From Synechococcus sp. C9 (GTDB lineage: Bacteria; Cyanobacteriota; Cyanobacteriia; Gloeomargaritales; Gloeomargaritaceae), in contig NZ_JALAAD010000001.1 of NCBI RefSeq assembly GCF_022984075.1, forward strand, positions 2,771,983-2,835,982: 64,000 bases of DNA, read 5' to 3'. The position numbers and the translations under genes were made by a program. Under the pieces are notes generated by a model that had not been told where the DNA came from, made no database searches, and saw only the letters and a program-made list of their open reading frames with translations. Shown one piece after another: positions 51,681 through 60,332 of the stretch (position 1 is its first letter; each line of letters opens with the position of its first letter).

Positions 51681-53140
51681 AGCCCATTATCCTGGTGGGA
51701 GCCGGTCCCGGTGCCCCGGAACATTTAACCTTCGCCGCCCGGGAAGCCCTTCAGCGAGCCGATGTGGTGATTTATGACACCTTGATTGATCCCCGCATTT
51801 TGGCACTGCTACCCCCCCAGGTGGAAACCCGTTCTGTCCAGGGTTTGTCCCAGGATGAAATCAATTATTTGTTATTACAACATTATAACAATGGTCAGCG
51901 GGTGGTACGTCTCAAAAGTGGTGACCCCTTTATCTTTGGCAAAGCCACCCAGGAATTGCCAGCCTTGGATACAGCTAATTGTATGTACCATGTCATTCCG
52001 GGCATCAGTACCATCACCGGGGCGGCAACCCTGGCGGGGATTCCCCTGACGGACCGGGACTGGGGGCGCACCATCGGGGTTTTTACCGCCCATGCCCCAG
52101 AAAATTTAGACTGGTCAGCCCTGGCTCGCATGGATACCCTGGTGGGCTTGATGGGGGTTGGTCATCTGGCTCATATACAGACAAAGTTATTACAAAACGG
52201 TCGGAGTCCTGAGACCCCCGTCGCCTTGGTGCATCGAGCAGGGCAGGTGGGGCAGAGCGTCTGGCGGGGAACCCTAGCCCAATTAACGACCCAAGCGGCA
52301 CAGGCACCCAGCGTTTTGATTGTGGGAGCGGGGGCGAACTACCATGCCCAATCCCGTTTGCCATTACAAGGTAAAAATATTTTAATTACACGGGCAGTAG
52401 GCAGTGGTAGCGAATTGGAAGAATTATTGCGGGAGCAGGGAGCGAGTGTGGTGAGTATGCCCACCTTGGTGGTTCAGCCGCCGCCGGATTGGGCACCCTT
52501 GGATCAGGCAATTGGTAATCTTCAGGAATTTAATTGGCTGATTTTGACCTCTGGAAATGCGGTGGATTATTTTTTGGATCGTTTGTGGTATCACCAGCGG
52601 GATGGGCGGGCTTTAGCTCACTTAAAAATCGCAGTGGTGGGGGAAAAAACCGCTTGGCATTTACAACGCTGGGGGCTGAAAGCGGATTTGATTCCCTCGG
52701 AATTTGTGGCGGATCAATTACTCGCTGAATTTCCCCAAGATTGTCAGGATTTGCGGGTCTTATTCCCACGGGTGGCGACTGGTGGACGGGACGTTTTGGT
52801 GCAGGGATTACAACAGCGGGGAGCGCAGGTATCGGAAGTTGCCGCCTATGAAACCACTTGCCCGCAGGAAATTCCCAAGTTTATTTTAGATTACTTACGC
52901 CAAGGATATATTGATGTCCTCACGTTTACCAGTTCCAAAACCGTGGCGCATTGTTATCAATTATTAGAACAGGTTGCCCCTGGACAGTGGCAAGATTGGC
53001 TCAAATCCAGTCGGCTGGCGGTGATTGGTCCCCAAACGGCTCGCACCTGTGAACGTTATTTTCAACGGGTGGATATGGTGGCGAAGGAATATACATTAGC
53101 AGGTTTGGTACAGGCGGTCATTGATTATTGGAACCCATGA
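51677..53140 (+). CDS. Fused uroporphyrinogen-III C-methyltransferase / uroporphyrinogen-III synthase
   Basis: A 487-residue fusion starting at GTG 51677, which overlaps the cysS stop (GTGA). Residues 1-235 are the SUMT (CobA/SirA) domain: IILVGAGPGAPEHLTFAARE, VVIYDTLIDPRIL, VVRLKSGDPFIFGKATQEL, VIPGISTITGAATLAGIPLT and LVGLMGVGHL. Residues about 240-487 are the HemD domain: ILITRAVGSGSELEELLREQ, LILTSGNAVDYFLDRL, FTSSKTVAHC and LAVIGPQTARTCER. The fusion would close uroporphyrinogen III and methylate it to precorrin-2 for sirohaem or cobalamin. In many cyanobacteria these are separate genes. Confidence 0.9.
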   Translation: MKPIILVGAGPGAPEHLTFAAREALQRADVVIYDTLIDPRILALLPPQVETRSVQGLSQDEINYLLLQHYNNGQRVVRLKSGDPFIFGKATQELPALDTANCMYHVIPGISTITGAATLAGIPLTDRDWGRTIGVFTAHAPENLDWSALARMDTLVGLMGVGHLAHIQTKLLQNGRSPETPVALVHRAGQVGQSVWRGTLAQLTTQAAQAPSVLIVGAGANYHAQSRLPLQGKNILITRAVGSGSELEELLREQGASVVSMPTLVVQPPPDWAPLDQAIGNLQEFNWLILTSGNAVDYFLDRLWYHQRDGRALAHLKIAVVGEKTAWHLQRWGLKADLIPSEFVADQLLAEFPQDCQDLRVLFPRVATGGRDVLVQGLQQRGAQVSEVAAYETTCPQEIPKFILDYLRQGYIDVLTFTSSKTVAHCYQLLEQVAPGQWQDWLKSSRLAVIGPQTARTCERYFQRVDMVAKEYTLAGLVQAVIDYWNP

Positions 53141-53216
53141 TTAAAACCCTTGTGGGGTGATGGTTGGCAACCTTGGGTTTTCTCAAGATAAAAAAATCTT
53201 TACTCACAATTGATGC

Positions 53217-53330
53217 GGGGAACCTCTATTTATTTGCACCAATCATCAATCCCATCCTGGAAATGCCCCTATTACCCAGAACCAAGGGCGGGGATCGCTA
53301 ACTTTGAATTTAATTTATAGGGGTGCCCTG
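53217..53330 (-). repeat. Palindromic repeat family copy (type 3 ends)
   Basis: GGGGAACCTCTATTTATTTG, CACCAATCATCAATCCCATC, a shortened core (ACCAAGGGCGGGGATCGCTA) and TTATAGGGGTGCCCTG. It matches the copies at 24431 and 63855 but has lost part of the core hairpin. Nothing else is recognised in 53141-53460. Confidence 0.75.
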
Positions 53331-53460
53331 CGCTAATTACCAAGAATGATAGGGTGTGAGTGCTTTGGCTATGGAGCTAATTTTTAGAGGTATCCACCCG
53401 TCAAACCCGATGCTGATATGACACAATGGATTCAGCCCTGTTGAAGTACTAAAAATTCCT

Positions 53461-54105
53461 ATGACTGTCGCCCTCAGTGCCCGTGACCGCTTCCAGCAAG
53501 CCTACGAAAACCGCTATACCTGGGACGAGCAATTTCCCGGCTATACCGCCCGTGTCTCCTGGCAAAGTGGGGAACAGCAGGTCACCGCTCAGGTGCGGAT
53601 TGAACGGGATTTATCTGTCGTGATTGAGGGGTTGTCGCCCGACCAGCCGCAGTACAAAGAATTGCTGGGGTTGATGCGGGATGTGGTCACCCACCGGCAG
53701 AGACGGGATTTTGCCACAGCGCATGGGCAGAATGAATTTACCGCCGAGTCCCCCCTGCCCGATGGAAGCGTGCCGATTCGGGTCACCGGGGATGCGATGG
53801 GTTCCCACTACCAGGTGCGGGGGTCGGTGATTACCCAGGTGAGTCGGGTGATGGGCGGCAGTGCCTTTACCATTGATACGCTCTCGGTGGAACAGACGGC
53901 GCAGGGCTATTTCCCGCTCCACTACCGGGTGCAATTTACGGATGCGGCGACCGGCGAACCCCAACAGGTGGTGGATATTCGGGAACGGTATGCCTTGGTG
54001 GATGGCTACTATCTGCTCCAGGAACGGCGGCAAACGGCGACCAAAAATGGGGTAACGACGGAAACGGTGATTGAATTCACGGATTTGCAGTTGTTGACGG
54101 CATAA
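53461..54105 (+). CDS. DUF3386 family protein
   Basis: A 214-residue soluble protein: ARDRFQQAYENRYTWDEQFP, GYTARVSWQSGEQQVTAQVR, LLGLMRDVVTHRQRRDFATA and a C-terminal beta-rich region (FTIDTLSVEQTAQGYFPLHY). These match DUF3386, found in cyanobacteria and chloroplast-containing organisms, function unknown. queA starts 3 bases after its stop. Confidence 0.85.
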   Translation: MTVALSARDRFQQAYENRYTWDEQFPGYTARVSWQSGEQQVTAQVRIERDLSVVIEGLSPDQPQYKELLGLMRDVVTHRQRRDFATAHGQNEFTAESPLPDGSVPIRVTGDAMGSHYQVRGSVITQVSRVMGGSAFTIDTLSVEQTAQGYFPLHYRVQFTDAATGEPQQVVDIRERYALVDGYYLLQERRQTATKNGVTTETVIEFTDLQLLTA

Positions 54106-54108
54106 CCG

Positions 54109-55209
54109 ATGCCCTTTGCGGCGCATCCCCCTAACCCCGGCGATTGGGAATTAGCGAACTATAATTACGCCCTGCCCCCGGAACTGATTGCCCAGTGTGG
54201 GATGGAACCCCGGGATCATGCCCGGCTGTTGGTTGTTTACCCAGACCACCACGAACACCGGCGGTTTGATGAATTGCCAGAACTGCTTCGACCGGGGGAT
54301 TTATTAGTATTAAATAATACCAAAGTACTACCTGCCCGGTTGCTGGGGACTCGTCCAGGCGGTGGGTTAACCGAGTTTTTGCTTTTGGAACCGGGGGAAG
54401 CCAATTGCTGGCGGGTGTTGGTACGTCCAGGGCGGCGGGTGGGGGTGGGGACAGTGGTGCGATTTCCGGCGAGAGAAAAAACTAAAGTGCTTGGGGTCGT
54501 CCAGGAACGGGATGAAAGCACCGGCGGGCGGTGGGTACAATTTCAGACCCCGGACGGGCAGGTGATTGACCAAACAAAATTATTACATTTACTGCACGAC
54601 CTGGGGGAATTGCCCTTACCTCCTTACATCCAGAGGTTTCAGGGCGATCCCAACCAATATCAAACTGTGTATGCCCAGGTATTAGGTTCAGTAGCGGCAC
54701 CCACAGCGGGATTACATTTTACAGAAGCATTACTGCAAAAATTAACGGCGCAGGGGATTGCCCAGGCGATGGTGACGCTCCATGTGGGCATCGGCACATT
54801 TCGCCCGGTGAGTACAGCGGATGTACGGCAACATGAATTACACAGCGAATGGGTGGAGGTGTCCCCAGCAACGGTGGCGCAGATTCGGAACACTCAAGCC
54901 CAGGGTGGACGGGTGATAGCGGTGGGCACGACGGTGGTACGGGCGTTGGAAGGGGCGGCGCAGGGGGGGGAATTGCAGGCGATGACCGGTAAAATTAACT
55001 TATACATTTACCCTGGCTATACCTGGCGGGTGATTGACGGGTTGATTACCAATTTTCATTTGCCCCAGTCCAGTTTGCTGTTGTTGGTGAGTGCGCTAAT
55101 TGGGCGGGAGCGGTTATTACATCTTTATCACGAGGCAATGCGGGAACGCTATCGGTTTTATTCCCTGGGGGATGCGATGGTGATCCTACCGGCGGGGGAT
55201 GTTCGCTAA
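54109..55209 (+). CDS. queA: S-adenosylmethionine:tRNA ribosyltransferase-isomerase
   Basis: A 366-residue enzyme that transfers the ribose of SAM to preQ1 in tRNA to form epoxyqueuosine. Seen: YALPPELIAQ, DHARLLVV, LRPGDLLVLNNTKVLPARLL, LPLPPYIQR, QTVYAQVLGSVAAPTAGLHF, VTLHVGIGTFRPVS, RVIAVGTTVVRALE and DGLITNFHLPQSSLLLLVSA. Full family length. Probably in one transcript with the DUF3386 gene and the permease downstream. Confidence 0.96.
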   Translation: MPFAAHPPNPGDWELANYNYALPPELIAQCGMEPRDHARLLVVYPDHHEHRRFDELPELLRPGDLLVLNNTKVLPARLLGTRPGGGLTEFLLLEPGEANCWRVLVRPGRRVGVGTVVRFPAREKTKVLGVVQERDESTGGRWVQFQTPDGQVIDQTKLLHLLHDLGELPLPPYIQRFQGDPNQYQTVYAQVLGSVAAPTAGLHFTEALLQKLTAQGIAQAMVTLHVGIGTFRPVSTADVRQHELHSEWVEVSPATVAQIRNTQAQGGRVIAVGTTVVRALEGAAQGGELQAMTGKINLYIYPGYTWRVIDGLITNFHLPQSSLLLLVSALIGRERLLHLYHEAMRERYRFYSLGDAMVILPAGDVR

Positions 55210-55246
55210 ATATGGCAAACTAGGGTAAACGCTCCCCGGCATAGTG

Positions 55247-56413
55247 ATGGCAACGGTGGCTTTTTCGCCTGCACACGTTTGGAAATCGCTCCGCTTTTGG
55301 GTACAACAGGTGCCCGTGTTGGATCGGTATTTGTGGCAGTTATTTCTCGCCCCGTTTTTGTTCGGGATGGGGGCATTTAGTTCCATCGGTTTATCGGTGG
55401 GGGCGTTGTTTGAAACCGTGCGGCGGGTGGTGGAATCCGGCTTGCCCCTGACGATTGCTTTTCAGGTGTTAGCCCTCAAAAGTCCCTACTTTATTGGGTT
55501 GGCATTTCCGATGGCGACTTTGTTAACCATGTTGCTGACCTTTGGGCGTTTGGGAAGCAATAGTGAGTTGATCGCCCTGCGTGCCTGTGGGGTACAAGCC
55601 CGGCGTTGGGTGATCCCAGCCATCCTCTTTAGCTTGGTCACAACCGGCTTGACTTTTGTGGTGAATGAAGCGATTGTGCCGGTAACCAATCATCAGGCAA
55701 CGGTAATTGTGCGGCAGGCGTTGGATAAGGACCGTCCCCGGGTGGAGCGGCGGAATATCACCTATCAGGAATTTGACCAGGAAACGGGTAAAAAACTGCA
55801 ACGGTTATTCTATGCCAGCCGTTTTGATGGGCGGTATATGCGGGGGTTAACGGTGCTGGATTTTTCCCAGGAAGGTCTGCAACAAATTTTGAGTGCAGAA
55901 ACGGGTTTTTGGAACGAAGAACGCAAAACCTGGGAGTTTGAAAATGGCACGATTTATCTGGTTGCCGCCGATGGCAGTTACCGCAATATTATTCAATTCA
56001 ACAAACAGGAAATTACCCTGCCCCGTGCCCCTTTAGATTTAGCCACCCAGCGACGTACCCCGGAGGAAATGAGTATCCTGGAGGCGCAGGATTATTTACA
56101 AATTTTAGAGCGCAGTGGCAATCTCACCAAAATTCGGGAGTGGCAGGTACGGATTCAACAGAAAATTGCCATTCCGTTTATTTGTTTGGTCTTGGGTTTG
56201 GTGGGAACGGCTTTGGGCAGTTTACCACACCGCAGTTCCGGGGGGTGGGCATTTGGGCTGAGTGTGGTGATTATTTTTGTCTATTACCTGCTGATGTTTG
56301 TGGGGGATGCCCTCAGTCAAACGGGGGTGTTGGCACCAGTGGTGGGGGCTTGGTTTCCCAATGTTTTGGGGCTTGCTACCGGCATTTACCTACTACGCCA
56401 AGCGGATCGTTAA
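55247..56413 (+). CDS. LptF/LptG family permease
   Basis: A 388-residue membrane protein (ATG 55247; GTG 55244 adjacent). It has three N-terminal helices (DRYLWQLFLAPFLFGMGAFS; PYFIGLAFPMATLLTMLLTF; WVIPAILFSLVTTGLTFVVN), a large periplasmic beta-jellyroll part (about 150-290) and three C-terminal helices (IAIPFICLVLGLVGTALGSL...). The SELIALRACGVQARRW coupling-helix motif is diagnostic of LptF/G, which extract lipopolysaccharide with LptB. Whether it is F or G cannot be stated; cyanobacteria often have a single such gene. Confidence 0.9.
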   Translation: MATVAFSPAHVWKSLRFWVQQVPVLDRYLWQLFLAPFLFGMGAFSSIGLSVGALFETVRRVVESGLPLTIAFQVLALKSPYFIGLAFPMATLLTMLLTFGRLGSNSELIALRACGVQARRWVIPAILFSLVTTGLTFVVNEAIVPVTNHQATVIVRQALDKDRPRVERRNITYQEFDQETGKKLQRLFYASRFDGRYMRGLTVLDFSQEGLQQILSAETGFWNEERKTWEFENGTIYLVAADGSYRNIIQFNKQEITLPRAPLDLATQRRTPEEMSILEAQDYLQILERSGNLTKIREWQVRIQQKIAIPFICLVLGLVGTALGSLPHRSSGGWAFGLSVVIIFVYYLLMFVGDALSQTGVLAPVVGAWFPNVLGLATGIYLLRQADR

Positions 56414-56724
56414 ATACTCGCTAAAGGGTCAGGAATCGTGGGGGAAGGGGCGGTAAAACTACCAGTTAACACAAATTCCAAACGCAGTTTCAAAAAGGTG
56501 GCAAAGTCCGGGTCAGTCGTAATCACTGCCGCCGCCGGTTGGGGGCATTTGACTTTAATTTCTGCAAATTCTGGGGCTTCTAAAAACGCCGGTCGTTTCA
56601 CCAGAAAAAAATCAATTTCTTGACCTTTTTCCTGATAATGACGGGTGCGCTCCCGTAGCACTTCCTCTAGGGGTTCAATCTCGGTGAGAAATTTTTCGCT
56701 GGCGAGAACGTAATAGTAATTCAT
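56410..56724 (-). CDS. ycf54: Ycf54 family protein, subunit/factor of Mg-protoporphyrin monomethylester cyclase
   Basis: A 104-residue protein with the family sequence MNYYYVLASEKFLTEIEPLE, EVLRERTRHYQEKGQEIDFF, LVKRPAFLEAPEFAEIKVKC and PQPAAAVITTDPDFATFLKL. Ycf54 is required for the aerobic oxidative cyclase that makes the isocyclic ring of chlorophyll. It overlaps the 3' end of the permease gene on the opposite strand by 4 bases. Confidence 0.93.
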   Translation of the reverse strand: MNYYYVLASEKFLTEIEPLEEVLRERTRHYQEKGQEIDFFLVKRPAFLEAPEFAEIKVKCPQPAAAVITTDPDFATFLKLRLEFVLTGSFTAPSPTIPDPLASI

Positions 56725-56851
56725 GGGGATCGCTCAAGTAGTCATGAAAAATGGTAACGGATCGGGTAGAGAATTTGACCAGATAGCATGGGCTTGTAAT
56801 AACTCGAAAACTTTGAGGGCGCAGGGTTTTGTCTGCTCCCAAAGCGATGAG

Positions 56852-57574
56852 TCAAAGCTCCCCTCGCATGGCTCGTTTCATATCCCGCACCGCCTGGGTC
56901 AATCCCACCAATACCGCCCGACTGATAATACTATGACCGATGTTCAATTCCTCCATACCGGGGATGCAAGCGACCGGATAAACATTTTGATAGGTCAACC
57001 CATGCCCCGCATTCACCCGCAGACCCAATTCCTGGGCGAGTTTTGCTCCTTTTGTTAAACGCTCTAATTCCTGATGACGCTCAGGTTCTTGCTTGGCTAA
57101 AGCATAGGTGCCCGTGTGCAATTCAATCCACTGGGCTGTGGTTTGTTGGCTGGCACGAATTTGCTCCGGTTCCGGGTCAATAAATAAACTCACGGGGATG
57201 CCGTGATTTTGCAATTCCTGTACTGTTTTAGTCAATTCTTTTTCAGATGCCACCACGTCCAACCCGCCTTCGGTAGTAATTTCCTGCCGTTTTTCCGGGA
57301 CTAACGTGACATAATCCGGGCGAATTTCCAGGGCAATTGCCACCATCTCTGGGGTAGCCGCCATTTCCAAATTCAGGTGGGTTTGCACCGTTTGCCGCAG
57401 ACAACGTACATCCCGCTCCTGGATGTGACGGCGATCCTCCCGCAAATGCACCGTGATCCCGTCCGCTCCCCCCAACTCCGCCAAAACTGCGGCGGCAACT
57501 GGGTCGGGTTCCGTCGTGCGCCGTGCCTGCCGGACTGTGGCAACATGGTCTATGTTCACGCCCAGGGTTAGCAC
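56852..57574 (-). CDS. pdxJ: Pyridoxine 5'-phosphate synthase
   Basis: A 240-residue enzyme from GTG 57574, with GGGAGG 8-9 bases upstream; the longer frame to 57793 is rejected on length. Seen: [102 protein letters not shown] and [13 protein letters not shown]. It closes the vitamin B6 ring in the DXP-dependent pathway. Its start codon is one base from that of the divergent permease gene. Confidence 0.95.
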   Translation of the reverse strand: MLTLGVNIDHVATVRQARRTTEPDPVAAAVLAELGGADGITVHLREDRRHIQERDVRCLRQTVQTHLNLEMAATPEMVAIALEIRPDYVTLVPEKRQEITTEGGLDVVASEKELTKTVQELQNHGIPVSLFIDPEPEQIRASQQTTAQWIELHTGTYALAKQEPERHQELERLTKGAKLAQELGLRVNAGHGLTYQNVYPVACIPGMEELNIGHSIISRAVLVGLTQAVRDMKRAMRGEL

Positions 57575-57575
57575 C

Positions 57576-58430
57576 GTGTCCGCCTCCCAACTGTTCTCTG
57601 CTATTGTACCGTTCTGGCGCAGGCAATCCCCCACCCAACGGGTATTTTTACTCATCGGTGTGAGCTTGGTGCTGGTGTATGCCTTGGCGGCGATGGGGGC
57701 GGATTGGTTCGTAGCTTGGGGTTTACCAAAGCCCCAGGAATTTTTAGCCCATGTACCCCAGCAACCCCCCAGTCCCCAACATTGGTGCGGCACCGACCGC
57801 CAGGGCTACGATGTCCTCAGCCGGGTGATTTTTGGGGCAAGAGCGGCTTGGCAGGTGGTTCTCCTCGCCACCGGGTTGAGCTTGGGGGTGGGGTTTCCCC
57901 TGGGTGCCCTCAGCGGTTATTGGGGGGGTAAAGTAGATAAATTATTATTATTTATTATGGACACTATTTATACATTGCCAGGGTTATTACTATCTTTAAC
58001 GGTGGCGTTTGTGGTGGGACGGGGGGTGGTGAATGCGGCGATTGCCCTCAGTATTGCCTATATTCCCCAGTATTATCGGGTGATTCGCAACCATACGCTT
58101 AGCTTAAAAAATGAGGTATTTGTCGAAGCGGCGAGGGCGTTGGGGGCGGGGAGTCTGGGGATTTTGATCCGGCATTTGAGTGGACATTTGAGTCGCAATT
58201 TGCCGGTTTTATTCAGTGTCAATAGTGCCGATGCGGTACTGACATTAGCAGGACTGGGATTTTTGGGGTTGGGCTTGCCCCCGGAGGTGCCGGAGTGGGG
58301 ACACGAACTGGCGCAGGCGTTGGACAGTCTGCCTACGGGCATTTGGTGGACGACCCTATTTCCCGGTTTGGCGATGACGGGGCTGGTGGTGGGTTTAGCC
58401 CTAGTGAGTGAGGGGTTGGGGGAATCCTGA
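57576..58430 (+). CDS. Dipeptide/oligopeptide-type ABC transporter permease (DppC/OppC family)
   Basis: About 284 residues from GTG 57576 (ATG 57552 is also in frame and would overlap pdxJ). N-terminal helix [20 protein letters not shown], the [20 protein letters not shown] motif typical of OppC, then helices and the EAA loop [20 protein letters not shown], ending [26 protein letters not shown]. This is the C-type subunit of the peptide/nickel importer family. Partner permease, ATPases and binding protein are not in the window. Confidence 0.88.
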   Translation: MSASQLFSAIVPFWRRQSPTQRVFLLIGVSLVLVYALAAMGADWFVAWGLPKPQEFLAHVPQQPPSPQHWCGTDRQGYDVLSRVIFGARAAWQVVLLATGLSLGVGFPLGALSGYWGGKVDKLLLFIMDTIYTLPGLLLSLTVAFVVGRGVVNAAIALSIAYIPQYYRVIRNHTLSLKNEVFVEAARALGAGSLGILIRHLSGHLSRNLPVLFSVNSADAVLTLAGLGFLGLGLPPEVPEWGHELAQALDSLPTGIWWTTLFPGLAMTGLVVGLALVSEGLGES

Positions 58431-58492
58431 CGGCACGGGAAGGAAGCATTACCATAGAGAAAAAAAGCAACCAAAAGAAAAGGTTAAGATTC

Positions 58493-59041
58493 ATGGGGCA
58501 GGATGATTTGCAGACCGAACTGAGTTTACTGCGGCGTGCCAATGAGTTATTGCGCCAGGAAAATCAGGATTTGCGGTTGGGGCGGGAGGTGCTGTTGGGG
58601 CGACTGCGGGATTTGGAGGCGGTCACCCATCCCTGTCAAAACTGTTTGGCGATGGGGGAACAATGGCTCCTCCAGGCTTCGGGGGTGAATTATACGGCGT
58701 TGAAGGAATTTTTAGCCCAACAGGACTGGGATAATGCGGACCGGGAAACCCAACGATTGTTATTAAAAATTGCCGGGAAAAAAGCGGAAGAACAGGGGTT
58801 TTTAGACGCAACCCATATTGATCATTTGCCCTGCATTGATTTGAAAGTGATTAATAAACTGTGGAGTGTGTATTCTAATGGCAAATACGGCTATATTATC
58901 CAACAAAAAATCTGGTCACAAAGTCGCAGTACGGCTAATCTTTGGGGGCATCCTGATTTTGATGGCTATTACCCGATGCGGGAGGGGATTGGCTATTCCT
59001 TAGCCCAGCGTTTGTTGCGGTGTGCTTTGGAGAGTTTTTAG
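58493..59041 (+). CDS. GUN4 domain protein with N-terminal coiled coil
   Basis: A 182-residue protein. Residues 1-45 form a coiled coil (LQTELSLLRRANELLRQENQ). Residues about 60-180 are a GUN4 domain: VNYTALKEFLAQQDWDNADR, ETQRLLLKIAGKK, HIDHLPCIDLKVINKLWSVY, SNGKYGYIIQQKIW, and REGIGYSLAQRLLRC. GUN4 binds Mg-porphyrins and stimulates Mg-chelatase; additional GUN4-domain proteins in cyanobacteria may have other roles. The canonical Gun4 has a different N-terminal helical domain, so this may be a paralogue. It is followed by a DUF4350 gene. Confidence 0.85.
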   Translation: MGQDDLQTELSLLRRANELLRQENQDLRLGREVLLGRLRDLEAVTHPCQNCLAMGEQWLLQASGVNYTALKEFLAQQDWDNADRETQRLLLKIAGKKAEEQGFLDATHIDHLPCIDLKVINKLWSVYSNGKYGYIIQQKIWSQSRSTANLWGHPDFDGYYPMREGIGYSLAQRLLRCALESF

Positions 59042-59044
59042 CGG

Positions 59045-60172
59045 ATGCAAAAAACCAATCGCTGGTGGATTATTGGGTTAATTATCCTGCTGGTTGCCAG
59101 TGTTTTAACTTTTTTATTTGCCCCGGCAGGAAATGAACTCAAACGGGGTTCCACCTACAGCCGTAGCCCGGATGGGTATGGGGCTTGGTATCAATTCATG
59201 AAAGAACAGGGTTATCCCATTGAACGCTGGCAAAAACCGGCGGATGAATTAATTAATTTAGAGGAAAAAATTACGCTTCTGCGGGTGGGGCATGAACTGT
59301 CTGCCTACGGTCATGGGTATATTGACCCGGATTGGTTGGCAGAGGGAAATGTGCTGATGGAACTGGGGATTGAAACCCCGGTGACCGGTGCGCCCTTTAC
59401 CACCCAGCATCCAACGCAGGTAGGGGCAGTAAAAATCCAAACTCGGCGGCGTTTTGCGGATGAACAATCCCCACCTGGTTCAGAGGTGGATCACATCTCG
59501 CCAATCTTACAGGACGATTACGGGGTGATTGTGCGGGAAAAACAGATTAAAGAAGGGCAACATCTGGAAGTGATTACCCCCCATTTGGCGGCGAATGCCT
59601 ATCAATCAGAGCCAGGGAATTTTGAGTACCTAAAATCCCTGGTCACTCAACCGGGATTACCTATTTATGTAGATGAATTTATTCATGGTTACAAAGATGA
59701 GGAAACTCTGCAACAAGAACGCAACCGTGGCTGGCTGGATTACCTATCCCAAACCCCTTGGCGGGCAGTATTCATCCAGGGCATTTTGGTGTTAATTATT
59801 TTCCTTTGGGGACTGAATTGGCGATTAGGTTCACCCGCATCCTTACCTACCCCTGAACTGGATAATAGTCGGGTTTATATGGATGCCTTATCAGCGGTTT
59901 TAATGCGGGCGGGATGTACGGAATTGGTGATTGAACTGCTTAAACAGGAAGAACAACGTTATCTGCAAAGACAATTGGGACTCGGAGATGAACTATTAGC
60001 ACTAGAACAATTCGCCTCAATTTGGGAAGAAAGAACAGGACAAAATGCCTTAGAATTAATCACGATTTTAGGTTTAACACCCCAACGCTTCAATGACAAG
60101 CAATTGGCTCACTGGCTAGAAAAACTTCAGCAATTGCGGAATAAAGTGCAGATGGCAATCACGGCAATCTGA
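59045..60172 (+). CDS. DUF4350 domain membrane protein
   Basis: A 375-residue protein with an N-terminal helix (WWIIGLIILLVASVLTFLFA), a GSTYSRSPDGYGAWYQFMKE segment that is diagnostic of DUF4350, an alpha/beta domain (to about 225), a second helix (AVFIQGILVLIIFLWGLNWR) and a cytoplasmic helical tail. Proteins of this group usually accompany MoxR ATPase and DUF58 genes; none is adjacent here. It begins 3 bases after the GUN4-type gene. Confidence 0.82.
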   Translation: MQKTNRWWIIGLIILLVASVLTFLFAPAGNELKRGSTYSRSPDGYGAWYQFMKEQGYPIERWQKPADELINLEEKITLLRVGHELSAYGHGYIDPDWLAEGNVLMELGIETPVTGAPFTTQHPTQVGAVKIQTRRRFADEQSPPGSEVDHISPILQDDYGVIVREKQIKEGQHLEVITPHLAANAYQSEPGNFEYLKSLVTQPGLPIYVDEFIHGYKDEETLQQERNRGWLDYLSQTPWRAVFIQGILVLIIFLWGLNWRLGSPASLPTPELDNSRVYMDALSAVLMRAGCTELVIELLKQEEQRYLQRQLGLGDELLALEQFASIWEERTGQNALELITILGLTPQRFNDKQLAHWLEKLQQLRNKVQMAITAI

Positions 60173-60176
60173 AGTT

Positions 60177-60289
60177 ACAGTCTTTTAAGTAGTTATGGGA
60201 TACAGTTGAACCCCGTTTGCCGTAGGTCAATCATGCTGAGGTTTTAGAATAATCAAGGCTTTTTGTATCCTTTAATTGACAAATAGACT
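60177..60289. repeat. 113-bp dispersed repeat, copy 2 (inverted relative to copy 1)
   Basis: ACAGTCTTTTAAGTAGTTAT at left and ATTGACAAATAGACT at right. The reverse complement matches 15828-15940 over its full length with only about five differences. It begins 4 bases after the DUF4350 stop codon. Confidence 0.8.
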
Positions 60290-60332
60290 GTAATTGCGCT
60301 TCATGCAAGTAGGGGAACCGTGACCCTGCGAC

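Noticed and set aside
57575..57793. Longer pdxJ frame
   Set aside because: PdxJ proteins have about 240 residues and start at the [13 protein letters not shown] block; the extension is antisense to the permease gene.
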